Source: an uncultured Lachnospiraceae bacterium (GTDB lineage: Bacteria; Bacillota; Clostridia; Lachnospirales; Lachnospiraceae). From it: a DNA stretch of 13,432 bases. The stretch is from contig CALDLG010000086.1 of NCBI GenBank assembly GCA_937910785.1, forward strand, positions 1 to 13,432. The letters run 5' to 3'. The stretch's first letter is position 1. Each line of letters opens with the position of its first letter. This document shows positions 1 through 6,186 of the stretch, piece by piece. The notes under the pieces are model-generated. The model saw nothing but the letters and a program-made list of their open reading frames with translations, searched no databases and was not told the origin of the DNA. Position numbers and translations under genes: made by a program.

Positions 1-4
1 CAGT

Positions 5-54
5 GTGGAAGAACCGAAGGTTCTTCCGAACATAATGCCGAAGGCATTTTGTTC
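5..54. repeat. Twin-hairpin palindromic repeat, copy 1
   Basis: Two perfect or near-perfect hairpins lie back to back with no spacer. Hairpin 1 has arms GGAAGAACC (7-15) and GGTTCTTCC (19-27) around a GAA loop. Hairpin 2 has 12-nt arms at 28-39 and 43-54 around another GAA loop, 11 of 12 positions paired with one T-T mismatch (33/49). Positions 5-53 recur at 11632-11680 with 47 of 49 identical. Hairpin 2 is followed by a T-rich stretch, so it could end transcription of a gene to the left of the window. An identical copy elsewhere makes a mobile or dispersed palindromic element (REP/MITE-like) equally plausible. No family name is recognised. Confidence 0.85.
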
Positions 55-83
55 TTGTGCAGAAACGCAAATAAATGTATAAT
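55..83 (+). promoter_or_regulatory. Probable promoter of the DUF969-DUF979-pcp-GGCT operon
   Basis: A -35-like TTGTGC (55-60) is followed after exactly 17 bp by a perfect -10 TATAAT (78-83). Transcription would start near 90, leaving a short leader before the ribosome site at 112-117. The -35 box begins immediately after hairpin 2 of the palindromic element, so element and promoter are physically joined. A second TATAAT at 101-106 is too close to the ribosome site and lacks a -35 partner. Confidence 0.55.
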
Positions 84-126
84 TATACCTAAATACAATT
101 TATAATAAGATGGAGGGAGATTTTAA

Positions 127-801
127 ATGGAGTATATCAAACTGATCGGCATTCTGATCATTGTTCTTGGCTTTGCATTTAAGCTGGACGTTCTTGCGGT
201 GGTACTGGTTGCCGGTATTGTGACGGGACTGGTCGCAGGGTTGGATTTTGTACACATTCTGGAGATTATCGGAGAGTCTTTTGTCAATAACAGACTGATG
301 TCTATTTTTCTGATTATGTTTCCGGTCATCGCGATTATCGAACGATATGGCATGAAGGAGAGAGCAGCCCATCTGATCGGGAAAATTAAAAATGCTTCGG
401 CGGGCAAGGTCCTGTCGATCTGGATGGTTATCCGTTCGGTTGCCTCCGCACTGAATATCCGGGTCGGCGGTCATGTGCAGTTTATTCGTCCGCTGATACT
501 TCCCATGACATGGGCGGCGGCGGAGGCCTCCAAGGGAAGCAGGCTTTCGGAAAAAGAAGAGGAAAAGGTCAGAGGACTTTCTGCCGCAACGGAAAATTTC
601 GGGAATTTTTTTGCACAGAACTGTTTTCCGGCATCCGCAAGCGTCGTACTGGTGCAGTCAGGACTTGCTGTGGCCGGCTATGACGTAACGCTTTCGGATA
701 TTGCGTCATCGGCCATTTATGTAATGATCATTTCCATTATCCTCACGATTCTTCAGGTGTTATGGTTTGATAAAAAAGTGAAGGGAGGAAAGAAATCATG
801 A
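127..801 (+). CDS. DUF969 family membrane protein, putative 5-oxoproline/peptide transporter subunit
   Basis: This 224-residue protein has about six hydrophobic segments (roughly 3-18, 22-38, 57-73, 93-110, 163-183 and 192-213) and a lysine-rich C-terminus, so it sits in the cytoplasmic membrane. The conserved-looking stretch GGHVQFIRPL (114-123) and the later FFAQNCFPASAS (161-172) match my memory of the DUF969 family. The start is well placed: GGAGGG at 112-117, 9 nt before the ATG. Its stop overlaps the ATG of the DUF979 gene (ATGA, 798-801), which suggests the two are made in equal amounts and form one complex. DUF969/DUF979 pairs next to pcp are a recurrent arrangement in Firmicutes. Transport of 5-oxoproline or pyroglutamyl peptides is inferred from that context and is not shown by the sequence. 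Confidence 0.85.
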   Translation: MEYIKLIGILIIVLGFAFKLDVLAVVLVAGIVTGLVAGLDFVHILEIIGESFVNNRLMSIFLIMFPVIAIIERYGMKERAAHLIGKIKNASAGKVLSIWMVIRSVASALNIRVGGHVQFIRPLILPMTWAAAEASKGSRLSEKEEEKVRGLSAATENFGNFFAQNCFPASASVVLVQSGLAVAGYDVTLSDIASSAIYVMIISIILTILQVLWFDKKVKGGKKS

Positions 802-1757
802 CAGACTTTTTAGGTATATATTTTCCGGAATTTTTTTATGTTCTCTGCGGACTGGTATGTTTTCTGACCGCTTATCGCGCCAGAAAAAACGAATCGGCCA
901 GAGTAGGAACGATTCTTTTCTGGGCTCTGACGGGTATTATTTTCATGTGTGGGAAGATTCTGCCTTCTGCTGCAGTCGGCGGCATGCTGGTGGTTATGGG
1001 ATGCCTGACCGTAACCAAACAGGTGAAGATCGGAAAGTTTGAGGAATCGACCCCGGAGTTCCGCCAGGCTTCCAGTGAGAAAATCGGAACGAAAATTTTT
1101 CTGCCGGCGATTGCGGTGGGTCTGATTGCACTGATTCTTTCTTTTGTAAAATATAATGTTATGAAGGATGGGGTGGCGGTGCCGACGGCCTTAAACGGTG
1201 CGATCATGACGGGCGTTGCCTGTCTTATTGCGCTCATTCTGGCATTTGTGATCTGTAAGCCGAAGCTTTCCGACACGAAAGAAGATACGTCAAGGCTCCT
1301 GATGCAGGTCGGAGCGGCCTGTCTGCTGCCACAGCTTTTGGGGGCGCTCGGAAGCGTATTTGCCGAGGCCGGCGTGGGAGACGTGATTTCCGGCATGATT
1401 TCTTCCGTCGTGCCAAAAGGAAATATTGTGATCGGAGTTATCATTTATGTTTTTGGCATGGTAGTCTTTACGATGATCATGGGAAATGCTTTTGCGGCCT
1501 TTACGGTTATTACGGCGGGAATCGGCGTTCCATTCGTCATCGCTCAGGGAGGAAACCCTGCGGTGATTGGTGTACTTGGCATGACGGCCGGCTATTGCGG
1601 AACTCTGATGACACCGATGGCGGCGAACTTCAATATCGTTCCCTGCGCGGTTCTTGAGACAAAGGACCCCAAATGGTCGGTGATTAAGGCGCAGCTGCCG
1701 ATGGCGCTTATGATGATTGTTGTTCATATTATTCTGATGCTTGTACTGGGTTTCTGA
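798..1757 (+). CDS. DUF979 family membrane protein, putative transporter partner of DUF969
   Basis: A 319-residue, very hydrophobic protein with about nine or ten membrane segments (for example 12-26, 37-54, 100-118, 131-152, 170-188, 208-248 and 298-318). The motif YCGTLMTPMAANFNIVP (266-282), rich in small residues and prolines inside the membrane, is typical of the DUF979 family as I recall it and resembles the re-entrant loops of ion-coupled transporters. The ribosome site GGGAGGAA (783-790) ends 7 nt before the ATG, inside the end of the DUF969 gene, and the two frames overlap by 4 nt. The gene is followed after 68 nt by pcp on the same strand. It is likely the larger subunit of a two-part permease; substrate and direction are unknown. 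Confidence 0.87.
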   Translation: MTDFLGIYFPEFFYVLCGLVCFLTAYRARKNESARVGTILFWALTGIIFMCGKILPSAAVGGMLVVMGCLTVTKQVKIGKFEESTPEFRQASSEKIGTKIFLPAIAVGLIALILSFVKYNVMKDGVAVPTALNGAIMTGVACLIALILAFVICKPKLSDTKEDTSRLLMQVGAACLLPQLLGALGSVFAEAGVGDVISGMISSVVPKGNIVIGVIIYVFGMVVFTMIMGNAFAAFTVITAGIGVPFVIAQGGNPAVIGVLGMTAGYCGTLMTPMAANFNIVPCAVLETKDPKWSVIKAQLPMALMMIVVHIILMLVLGF

Positions 1758-1777
1758 GAAGGGACCCCGGTATTTGG

Positions 1778-1797
1778 TCTGCGGTATGTTCCGCAGA
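1778..1797 (+). other. Small intergenic hairpin between DUF979 gene and pcp
   Basis: Arms TCTGCGG (1778-1784) and CCGCAGA (1791-1797) form a 7-bp stem with a 6-nt loop, ending 11 nt before the purine-rich ribosome site of pcp. The sequence after it is A-rich and has no T-run, so it is not an intrinsic terminator. It could act in RNA processing or tune expression of the two enzymes against the two membrane proteins. Confidence 0.5.
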
Positions 1798-1825
1798 ATA
1801 AAGGAAAGAAAGGAATGGTTTTCGT

Positions 1826-2467
1826 ATGAAAATATTAGTGACCGGATTTGACCCCTTTGGAGGAGAAGCCATTAACCCGGCGATCGAGACGGTGAAAAGG
1901 CTGCCGGATACCATTGCGGGAGCCGGGATCATAAAACTGGAGATCCCTACGGTATGCCATAAATCGCTCCGGGTGATCGATAAGGCCGTTTCCGAGTATG
2001 ATCCCGATGTGGTTCTGTCGATCGGACAGGCCGGCGGAAGGCCGGATATTACCGTTGAGAGAGTGGGAATCAATGTGGATGACTGTCGGATTCCGGACAA
2101 TGAAGGAAATCAGATTATCGATGAACCGATTTATCCGGATGGTCCGGATGCGTATTTTGTTACGGTGCCGATCAAGGCTATGGTGCAGAAAATACAAAGC
2201 AGGAATATTCCTGCTTCCGTATCCAATACGGCGGGAACCTTCGTCTGCAATCATGTGACCTACGGCGTCTGCCATCTGCTTGCCACGAAGTATCCGGGTA
2301 AACGGAGCGGCTTCATGCATATTCCCTATCTGCCGCAGCAGGTGATCGATAAAAAGAATATGCCTTCGATGTCACAGGAGATGATGGTAGAGGCGATTAC
2401 GGCGGCGGTAGAGGCGATTGTGGAGACGAGAGAAGACATTAAAGTGACGGGTGGTGCAACACACTGA
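1826..2467 (+). CDS. pcp: Pyroglutamyl-peptidase I (pyrrolidone-carboxylate peptidase)
   Basis: This cytosolic cysteine peptidase of family C15 removes an N-terminal pyroglutamate (5-oxoproline) from peptides. The length of 213 residues is normal. The family opening LVTGFDPFGG (4-13) is present, and all three catalytic residues can be placed: Glu78 in VERVGIN, Cys141 in SNTAGTFVCN and His165 in GFMHIPY. The start is preceded by an AAGGA-type site around 1809-1815. Pcp has no signal peptide, so its peptide substrates must be imported or generated inside the cell. Its stop codon shares a base with the next start (TGATG), coupling it to the cyclotransferase-like gene. Upstream are the DUF969/DUF979 membrane proteins, the expected handlers of its substrate or product. 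Confidence 0.97.
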   Translation: MKILVTGFDPFGGEAINPAIETVKRLPDTIAGAGIIKLEIPTVCHKSLRVIDKAVSEYDPDVVLSIGQAGGRPDITVERVGINVDDCRIPDNEGNQIIDEPIYPDGPDAYFVTVPIKAMVQKIQSRNIPASVSNTAGTFVCNHVTYGVCHLLATKYPGKRSGFMHIPYLPQQVIDKKNMPSMSQEMMVEAITAAVEAIVETREDIKVTGGATH

Positions 2468-2958
2468 TGAAAAGGATGTTCGTGTACGGAACTCTGCGCG
2501 TCGGGATGTATAATTATGAAAAATACTACGGAGAGCACCGGTCTTTTCGCCAAAACGCTTATGTGAAGGGACTGCTTTATACCATCAGAGGAAAGGTTTA
2601 TCCGGCATTAACGGAAGGAGAACGCATGATTCTGGGAGAAATCCATGAAGTACCGGATGAGGTTCAGGAAGCGGTCGATCTGATGGAAGGTTTTTTCGGT
2701 GACGGAAACATGGAGAATGAATACGATAAGAACATCACGAAGATTTATGACGCTGACGGAAATGTAATTGACTGCCTTCCCGTATATTTTTACAATGTAC
2801 GGAATCCCCGGAACAGAGAACTTCTGGGAGAGGTGATTTCATGTAATGATTATGTGGCGTATCTGCGGGAAGAGCGAAGGACGACACAGGAAGGAAGCGG
2901 TGCGGCTTCTTTTAAAAACTCCGGGATTGACATGAAAAGGAGCATAAGGCATAATTGA
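2467..2958 (+). CDS. Gamma-glutamylcyclotransferase-like (AIG2/YtfP fold) protein
   Basis: A 163-residue soluble protein that opens with FVYGTLRVGMYN (5-16), the nucleotide-loop-like signature of the gamma-glutamylcyclotransferase/AIG2 superfamily. Family members cyclise a gamma-glutamyl group, releasing 5-oxoproline and the free amine. The acidic residue expected to act as the general base is most likely Glu74 in VDLMEGF (70-76). The C-terminal 25 or so residues (from about 139) look like an added, low-complexity polar tail. The ATG overlaps the pcp stop (TGATG) and has only a weak ribosome site, so translation is probably coupled to pcp. Placement behind pcp points to a shared product, 5-oxoproline. 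The exact substrate (gamma-glutamyl amino acid, amine or glutathione-like compound) cannot be read from the sequence. Confidence 0.87.
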   Translation: MKRMFVYGTLRVGMYNYEKYYGEHRSFRQNAYVKGLLYTIRGKVYPALTEGERMILGEIHEVPDEVQEAVDLMEGFFGDGNMENEYDKNITKIYDADGNVIDCLPVYFYNVRNPRNRELLGEVISCNDYVAYLREERRTTQEGSGAASFKNSGIDMKRSIRHN

Positions 2959-3007
2959 ATTACAAAACCTGTAGGGGTGTGGATTTTTTAAGAGAGATCT
3001 TTTTTCG

Positions 3008-3043
3008 CCACACAGCTTGTATGAGAAAGCTGTGTGGTTTTTT
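3008..3043 (+). terminator. Intrinsic terminator of the 5-oxoproline operon
   Basis: A perfect 11-bp stem, arms CCACACAGCTT (3008-3018) and AAGCTGTGTGG (3027-3037), with an 8-nt loop is followed at once by six T (3038-3043). It lies 50 bp after the cyclotransferase-like gene and closes the four-gene operon, separating it from the MATE gene. Confidence 0.93.
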
Positions 3044-3064
3044 ACGCGTAAATGACAGTATTAT

Positions 3065-3094
3065 TTGTGTATTCCGTTCATATATGTTTATGTT
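3065..3094 (+). promoter_or_regulatory. Possible promoter of the MATE gene
   Basis: The MATE gene follows a strong terminator, so it needs its own promoter in the 70 bp between. The best pair seen is TTGTGT (3065-3070) and TATGTT (3089-3094) with an 18-bp spacer. Both boxes are imperfect and the assignment is tentative. Confidence 0.3.
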
Positions 3095-3114
3095 GGGGAG
3101 AGGAGACGGAACGA

Positions 3115-4464
3115 ATGGAACAGGCTTTTATGAAAGAAAAAAAAGTATTGCCGTTAGTGTTGTCCATGTCACTGCCTATGATCATTTCCATGGCGGTGAA
3201 TTCGTTATACAACATTGTGGACAGTTATTTTGTAGCCAGGCTGAGTGAGGATGCCATGACGGCGCTTGCGCTTGTTTATCCGGTGCAGAACCTGATCAAT
3301 GCGATTGCGATTGGATTCGGAATCGGGATTAACGCGAGTGTGGCCTTTTATCTGGGGGCGGATGAGAAAGAACGGGCGGATCAGGCCGCAACGCTCGGTA
3401 CCTTTCTGAATTGTCTGCATGGTGTGGTGCTGACCGTTTTGTGCATTGTGTTTATGCCCTGCTTTCTTCGTGCCTTTTCACCGGAGGAAGAGGTTCTGCG
3501 CATGGCGCTTCTTTATTCAAACCGGGCGTTCCTGTTTTCTACGGTGATAGCTCTGGGGCTGGCATATGAGAAAATTTTTCAGGCGGTTGGAAGAATGAAG
3601 GCCACGATGCTCAGCATGATGTGCGGATTTATCGTCAATATCATTCTGGATCCGCTGATGATCTTCGGGATCGGTTTTTTTCCGGCGATGGGAATTGCGG
3701 GGGCGGCCTGGGCAACCGGAATCGGGCAGTGCGTTTCGCTGCTGATTTATGTGATCTGCTACAGATTTCGGCCAATTCCTGTCAGAATAGAACGAAAGTG
3801 TCTGCATGTGGATCGTCAAATGCTGATCAAACTGTATTCCATAGGAATACCGGCCACGTTAAATATGGCGCTTGCTTCCCTGTTAATCTCTGCCCTGAAC
3901 GGAATTCTGGCGGCTTTTTCCGAAAAATATGTGCTCGTGCTGGGCGTATACTATAAGCTGCAGACTTTTATTTATCTGACTGCCAACGGGATTATTCAGG
4001 GAATCCGTCCTCTTGTCGGATATAATTTTGGTGCAAAAGAGTACGGGCGAGTGGAGGAGATCTTTAAAACGACGCTGAAACTGACCGCAGGCGTCATGGC
4101 CGTTGGAAGCGCTCTGTCCTGGTTAATTCCGGAGCGGCTGATCGGGCTTTTCATCTCGAATCCGGAGACCGTCGGAATCGGTGTTACAGCCCTGCATATT
4201 ATCAGTCTGGGATTTATCGTGTCGGCCATGTCCGTTACCTGCTGCGGTGTGCTGGAGGGGCTCGGAAAGGGAAGGCTGTCTTTGTATATTTCACTGGCAA
4301 GATATGTGGTTGTGATTCTTCCGGCGGCTTTTCTGTTCAGCAGGTTCGCAGGAGCGGACGGGGTGTGGTACGCGTTTTGTTTTTCAGAATTTCTGACTGC
4401 GGGGGCAGCGTATTATATTTACAGGAAAGGGGTGAAAGTCGTGCCCTGTAAAACACATATCTGA
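3115..4464 (+). CDS. MATE-family multidrug/cation efflux transporter (MepA-like)
   Basis: This is a secondary transporter of the cytoplasmic membrane that exports organic cations, drugs or metabolites in exchange for Na+ or H+. The protein of 449 residues is the usual size and has about 12 membrane helices in two MatE repeats (roughly 14-175 and 238-400). Typical motifs are NSLYNIVDSYFVARL (29-43), NIILDPLMIFG (175-185) and GIIQGIRPLVGYNFGAKE (292-309), the last being characteristic of the MepA-like branch common in Clostridia. The reading frame is open back to an ATG at 3052, but AGGAG at 3101-3105 lies 9 nt before the ATG at 3115, and the extra 21 residues do not look like family sequence, so 3115 is chosen. 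No regulator is adjacent. Substrate cannot be predicted. Confidence 0.95.
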   Translation: MEQAFMKEKKVLPLVLSMSLPMIISMAVNSLYNIVDSYFVARLSEDAMTALALVYPVQNLINAIAIGFGIGINASVAFYLGADEKERADQAATLGTFLNCLHGVVLTVLCIVFMPCFLRAFSPEEEVLRMALLYSNRAFLFSTVIALGLAYEKIFQAVGRMKATMLSMMCGFIVNIILDPLMIFGIGFFPAMGIAGAAWATGIGQCVSLLIYVICYRFRPIPVRIERKCLHVDRQMLIKLYSIGIPATLNMALASLLISALNGILAAFSEKYVLVLGVYYKLQTFIYLTANGIIQGIRPLVGYNFGAKEYGRVEEIFKTTLKLTAGVMAVGSALSWLIPERLIGLFISNPETVGIGVTALHIISLGFIVSAMSVTCCGVLEGLGKGRLSLYISLARYVVVILPAAFLFSRFAGADGVWYAFCFSEFLTAGAAYYIYRKGVKVVPCKTHI

Positions 4465-4466
4465 GG

Positions 4467-4488
4467 AAAGCATTCGATTTGCTTTTTT
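4467..4488 (+). terminator. Weak intrinsic terminator after the MATE gene
   Basis: Arms AAAGCA (4467-4472) and TGCTTT (4480-4485) form a 6-bp stem with a 7-nt loop, and the T-run covers 4483-4488. It starts 2 nt after the MATE stop codon. The stem is short and AT-rich, so termination may be partial and read into the downstream cyclase gene is possible. Confidence 0.5.
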
Positions 4489-4507
4489 ATGCCGGATAGG
4501 ATACAAT
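4479..4507 (+). promoter_or_regulatory. Possible promoter of the diguanylate cyclase gene
   Basis: TTGCTT (4479-4484) and TACAAT (4502-4507) are spaced by exactly 17 bp and lie about 37 bp before the ATG. The -35 box overlaps the 3' arm of the weak terminator hairpin. The -10 box matches the consensus at 5 of 6 bases; the -35 box is poor. Confidence 0.4.
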
Positions 4508-4543
4508 TTAGTTCGAAGTAGATAAAGAGTGAGGTATCTTTGT

Positions 4544-6076
4544 ATGATCATAAAAACACCGGTTGTCTGTTTTTTGCTTGTGATTTATATGATTGGGTTT
4601 TACTACAGGAAGCCGCATATTCCGACTAAGTCCACCAGAATTTTTCAGCTTCTTACGGGGGTGGCGGTTTTTAATACGTTGTTTGATCTGATAACTATTT
4701 ATACAGTGAACCACAGGGATCGCATCCCCAATTATGTAAACCTGACTGCGCATATTATTTATCTTTTATCCATTCTTGGATTTATTTATGTTCTGTTTCT
4801 GTACATGAGAAGTTTTCTGGAAGGGAAAATAGCTTTTGGCAGGAGTATCAGGATATTACATACCCTGCCGTTTCTTCTGTCCGTAATGGGCATTCTGATT
4901 CTGCCGATTACCTATGTCCATGGGGAGACGACAGACTATTCTCTGGGGCCCAAAGCTTATGCGCTGTATGGAAGCGTTGTTATTTATCTGCTGCTGATTC
5001 TGTATTACAATCTACGTTACTGGGAGATTATGGACGGGGAGAAAAAAATGGCGATTTTGCTTGCCGTTCCGATTTTCGTACTCGTTTCGGTAATACAGAT
5101 GTTCCTGCCGGAGACGCTTCTGGTGGTTGCCGGTTCCACGTTGATTCTGCTCGGCCTGATACTCAGCAATGAAAATACGGAAAAATATGTGGATGAAAGG
5201 ACATCGCTGTTTAATCAGTATGCTTTTGAAAAGGTATTGGAGGAAATTGATTTTGACAGGCAGAAGGTCCTGGCAGCGGTCATATGCTTCTGCAATACGG
5301 AAAAAAATTACGACTGGAAACAGGATGGACTGATTTTGCAGGATATTCAGAAACAGATCAAAGGGTATCATCTGAAAGGATACCGTATCTGCGAGAACGG
5401 AGTCGTCTTTCTCGGAAGTTCCGGAGAGCGGTCTCAGATGGTTCTGGAAGAAGTGAAATACGCGGTTGAGAGAAACTACGGAAAAGAAAACGTAACGATT
5501 GAGATTAAGCTTCTTTCGGAAGAGGAAACGTCCACAAAGTATAACTGCATGCAGAATATTATAGCTTTCTGTACGGAAATCGGGAAACATTTTGCTTATA
5601 TTGATTATATGACACATGTTTATAATCGAAATGCACTGGAGAGAGATCTTGCGAGGCTCGACGAGACCGGAGGCGATGCAAAACGCGGCGGCAGTTATCT
5701 GATTGCCGATCTGAATGATTTAAAGCCCGTGAATGATACGATCGGGCATTCGGCGGGAGATGCGCTGCTGCAGGGGTTTGCCGGTCTGCTGGAAAGTACG
5801 GCGGGTAGTAAAGGAAGAGTATACCGCCAGGGCGGCGATGAATTTGCGGTCCTTTATGACGGCGATGTGGCGCTTTTTCTCTCCGATCTTGAGGAACGCT
5901 GTAAGGCTTATAATAAGCAGCATAATATTCCCATCACTTATGCGATCGGATATTGTGCATTGGATAAGGAAAATTTTATCAATGTGGCGGATAGCATGAT
6001 GTATGCCAATAAGCGGCGGATGAAGCAGCGGCGCGGGGAAGCGCTCGGAAAGATCATAGAAAGGGTTACCGGATAA
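4544..6076 (+). CDS. Membrane-bound diguanylate cyclase with tandem GGDEF domains, the first degenerate
   Basis: The protein makes the second messenger cyclic di-GMP from two GTP at the inner face of the membrane. About seven hydrophobic helices fill residues 1-210. A first GGDEF-like domain begins at about 217 (DERTSLFNQYAFEKVL, 217-232), but its active-site loop reads YRICENGVVFL (280-290), so it should be inactive. A second, intact domain begins at about 354 (DYMTHVYNRNALERDL), has metal-binding Asp389 in LIADLNDLKPVNDTIGHSAGD, and an exact GGDEF loop (430-434). The RxxD inhibitory site expected just before the loop is missing (GSKG instead). The ATG at 4544 is preferred over an upstream in-frame GTG (4529), because GAGGT (4531-4535) lies 8 nt before the ATG. 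There are 510 residues. The ligand sensed by the membrane part is unknown. Confidence 0.93.
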   Translation: MIIKTPVVCFLLVIYMIGFYYRKPHIPTKSTRIFQLLTGVAVFNTLFDLITIYTVNHRDRIPNYVNLTAHIIYLLSILGFIYVLFLYMRSFLEGKIAFGRSIRILHTLPFLLSVMGILILPITYVHGETTDYSLGPKAYALYGSVVIYLLLILYYNLRYWEIMDGEKKMAILLAVPIFVLVSVIQMFLPETLLVVAGSTLILLGLILSNENTEKYVDERTSLFNQYAFEKVLEEIDFDRQKVLAAVICFCNTEKNYDWKQDGLILQDIQKQIKGYHLKGYRICENGVVFLGSSGERSQMVLEEVKYAVERNYGKENVTIEIKLLSEEETSTKYNCMQNIIAFCTEIGKHFAYIDYMTHVYNRNALERDLARLDETGGDAKRGGSYLIADLNDLKPVNDTIGHSAGDALLQGFAGLLESTAGSKGRVYRQGGDEFAVLYDGDVALFLSDLEERCKAYNKQHNIPITYAIGYCALDKENFINVADSMMYANKRRMKQRRGEALGKIIERVTG

Positions 6077-6172
6077 GAAAGGCTGCCATACGGAAAAGAG
6101 AAGCATGCCTTATACAGGGTATAGAGAGTCCATATCAAATAGAAAGACACTATATATAAAAGATTGTGAATC

Positions 6173-6179
6173 AGGAGGT
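6173..6179 (+). promoter_or_regulatory. Ribosome binding site deciding the GH3 start
   Basis: AGGAGGT sits 7 nt before the ATG at 6187. The frame is open further back to a GTG at 6166, but that would place this near-perfect ribosome site inside the coding sequence, so the ATG is taken as the start. An AT-rich stretch at 6151-6160 (TATATATAAA) could hold the -10 box, though no good -35 is visible. Confidence 0.85.
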
Positions 6180-6186
6180 CGTTTGT

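Noticed and set aside
5..54. CRISPR repeat
   Set aside because: Only two copies over 11 kb apart, no regularly spaced spacers, and no cas genes.
101..106. Second TATAAT as the operon's -10 box
   Set aside because: It would start transcription at the ribosome site, and the sequence 17 bp upstream has no -35 likeness. The TATAAT at 78-83 has better spacing.
1778..1797. Hairpin between DUF979 gene and pcp as a terminator
   Set aside because: The stem is short and followed by A-rich sequence with no T-run. Pcp clearly belongs to the same functional group.
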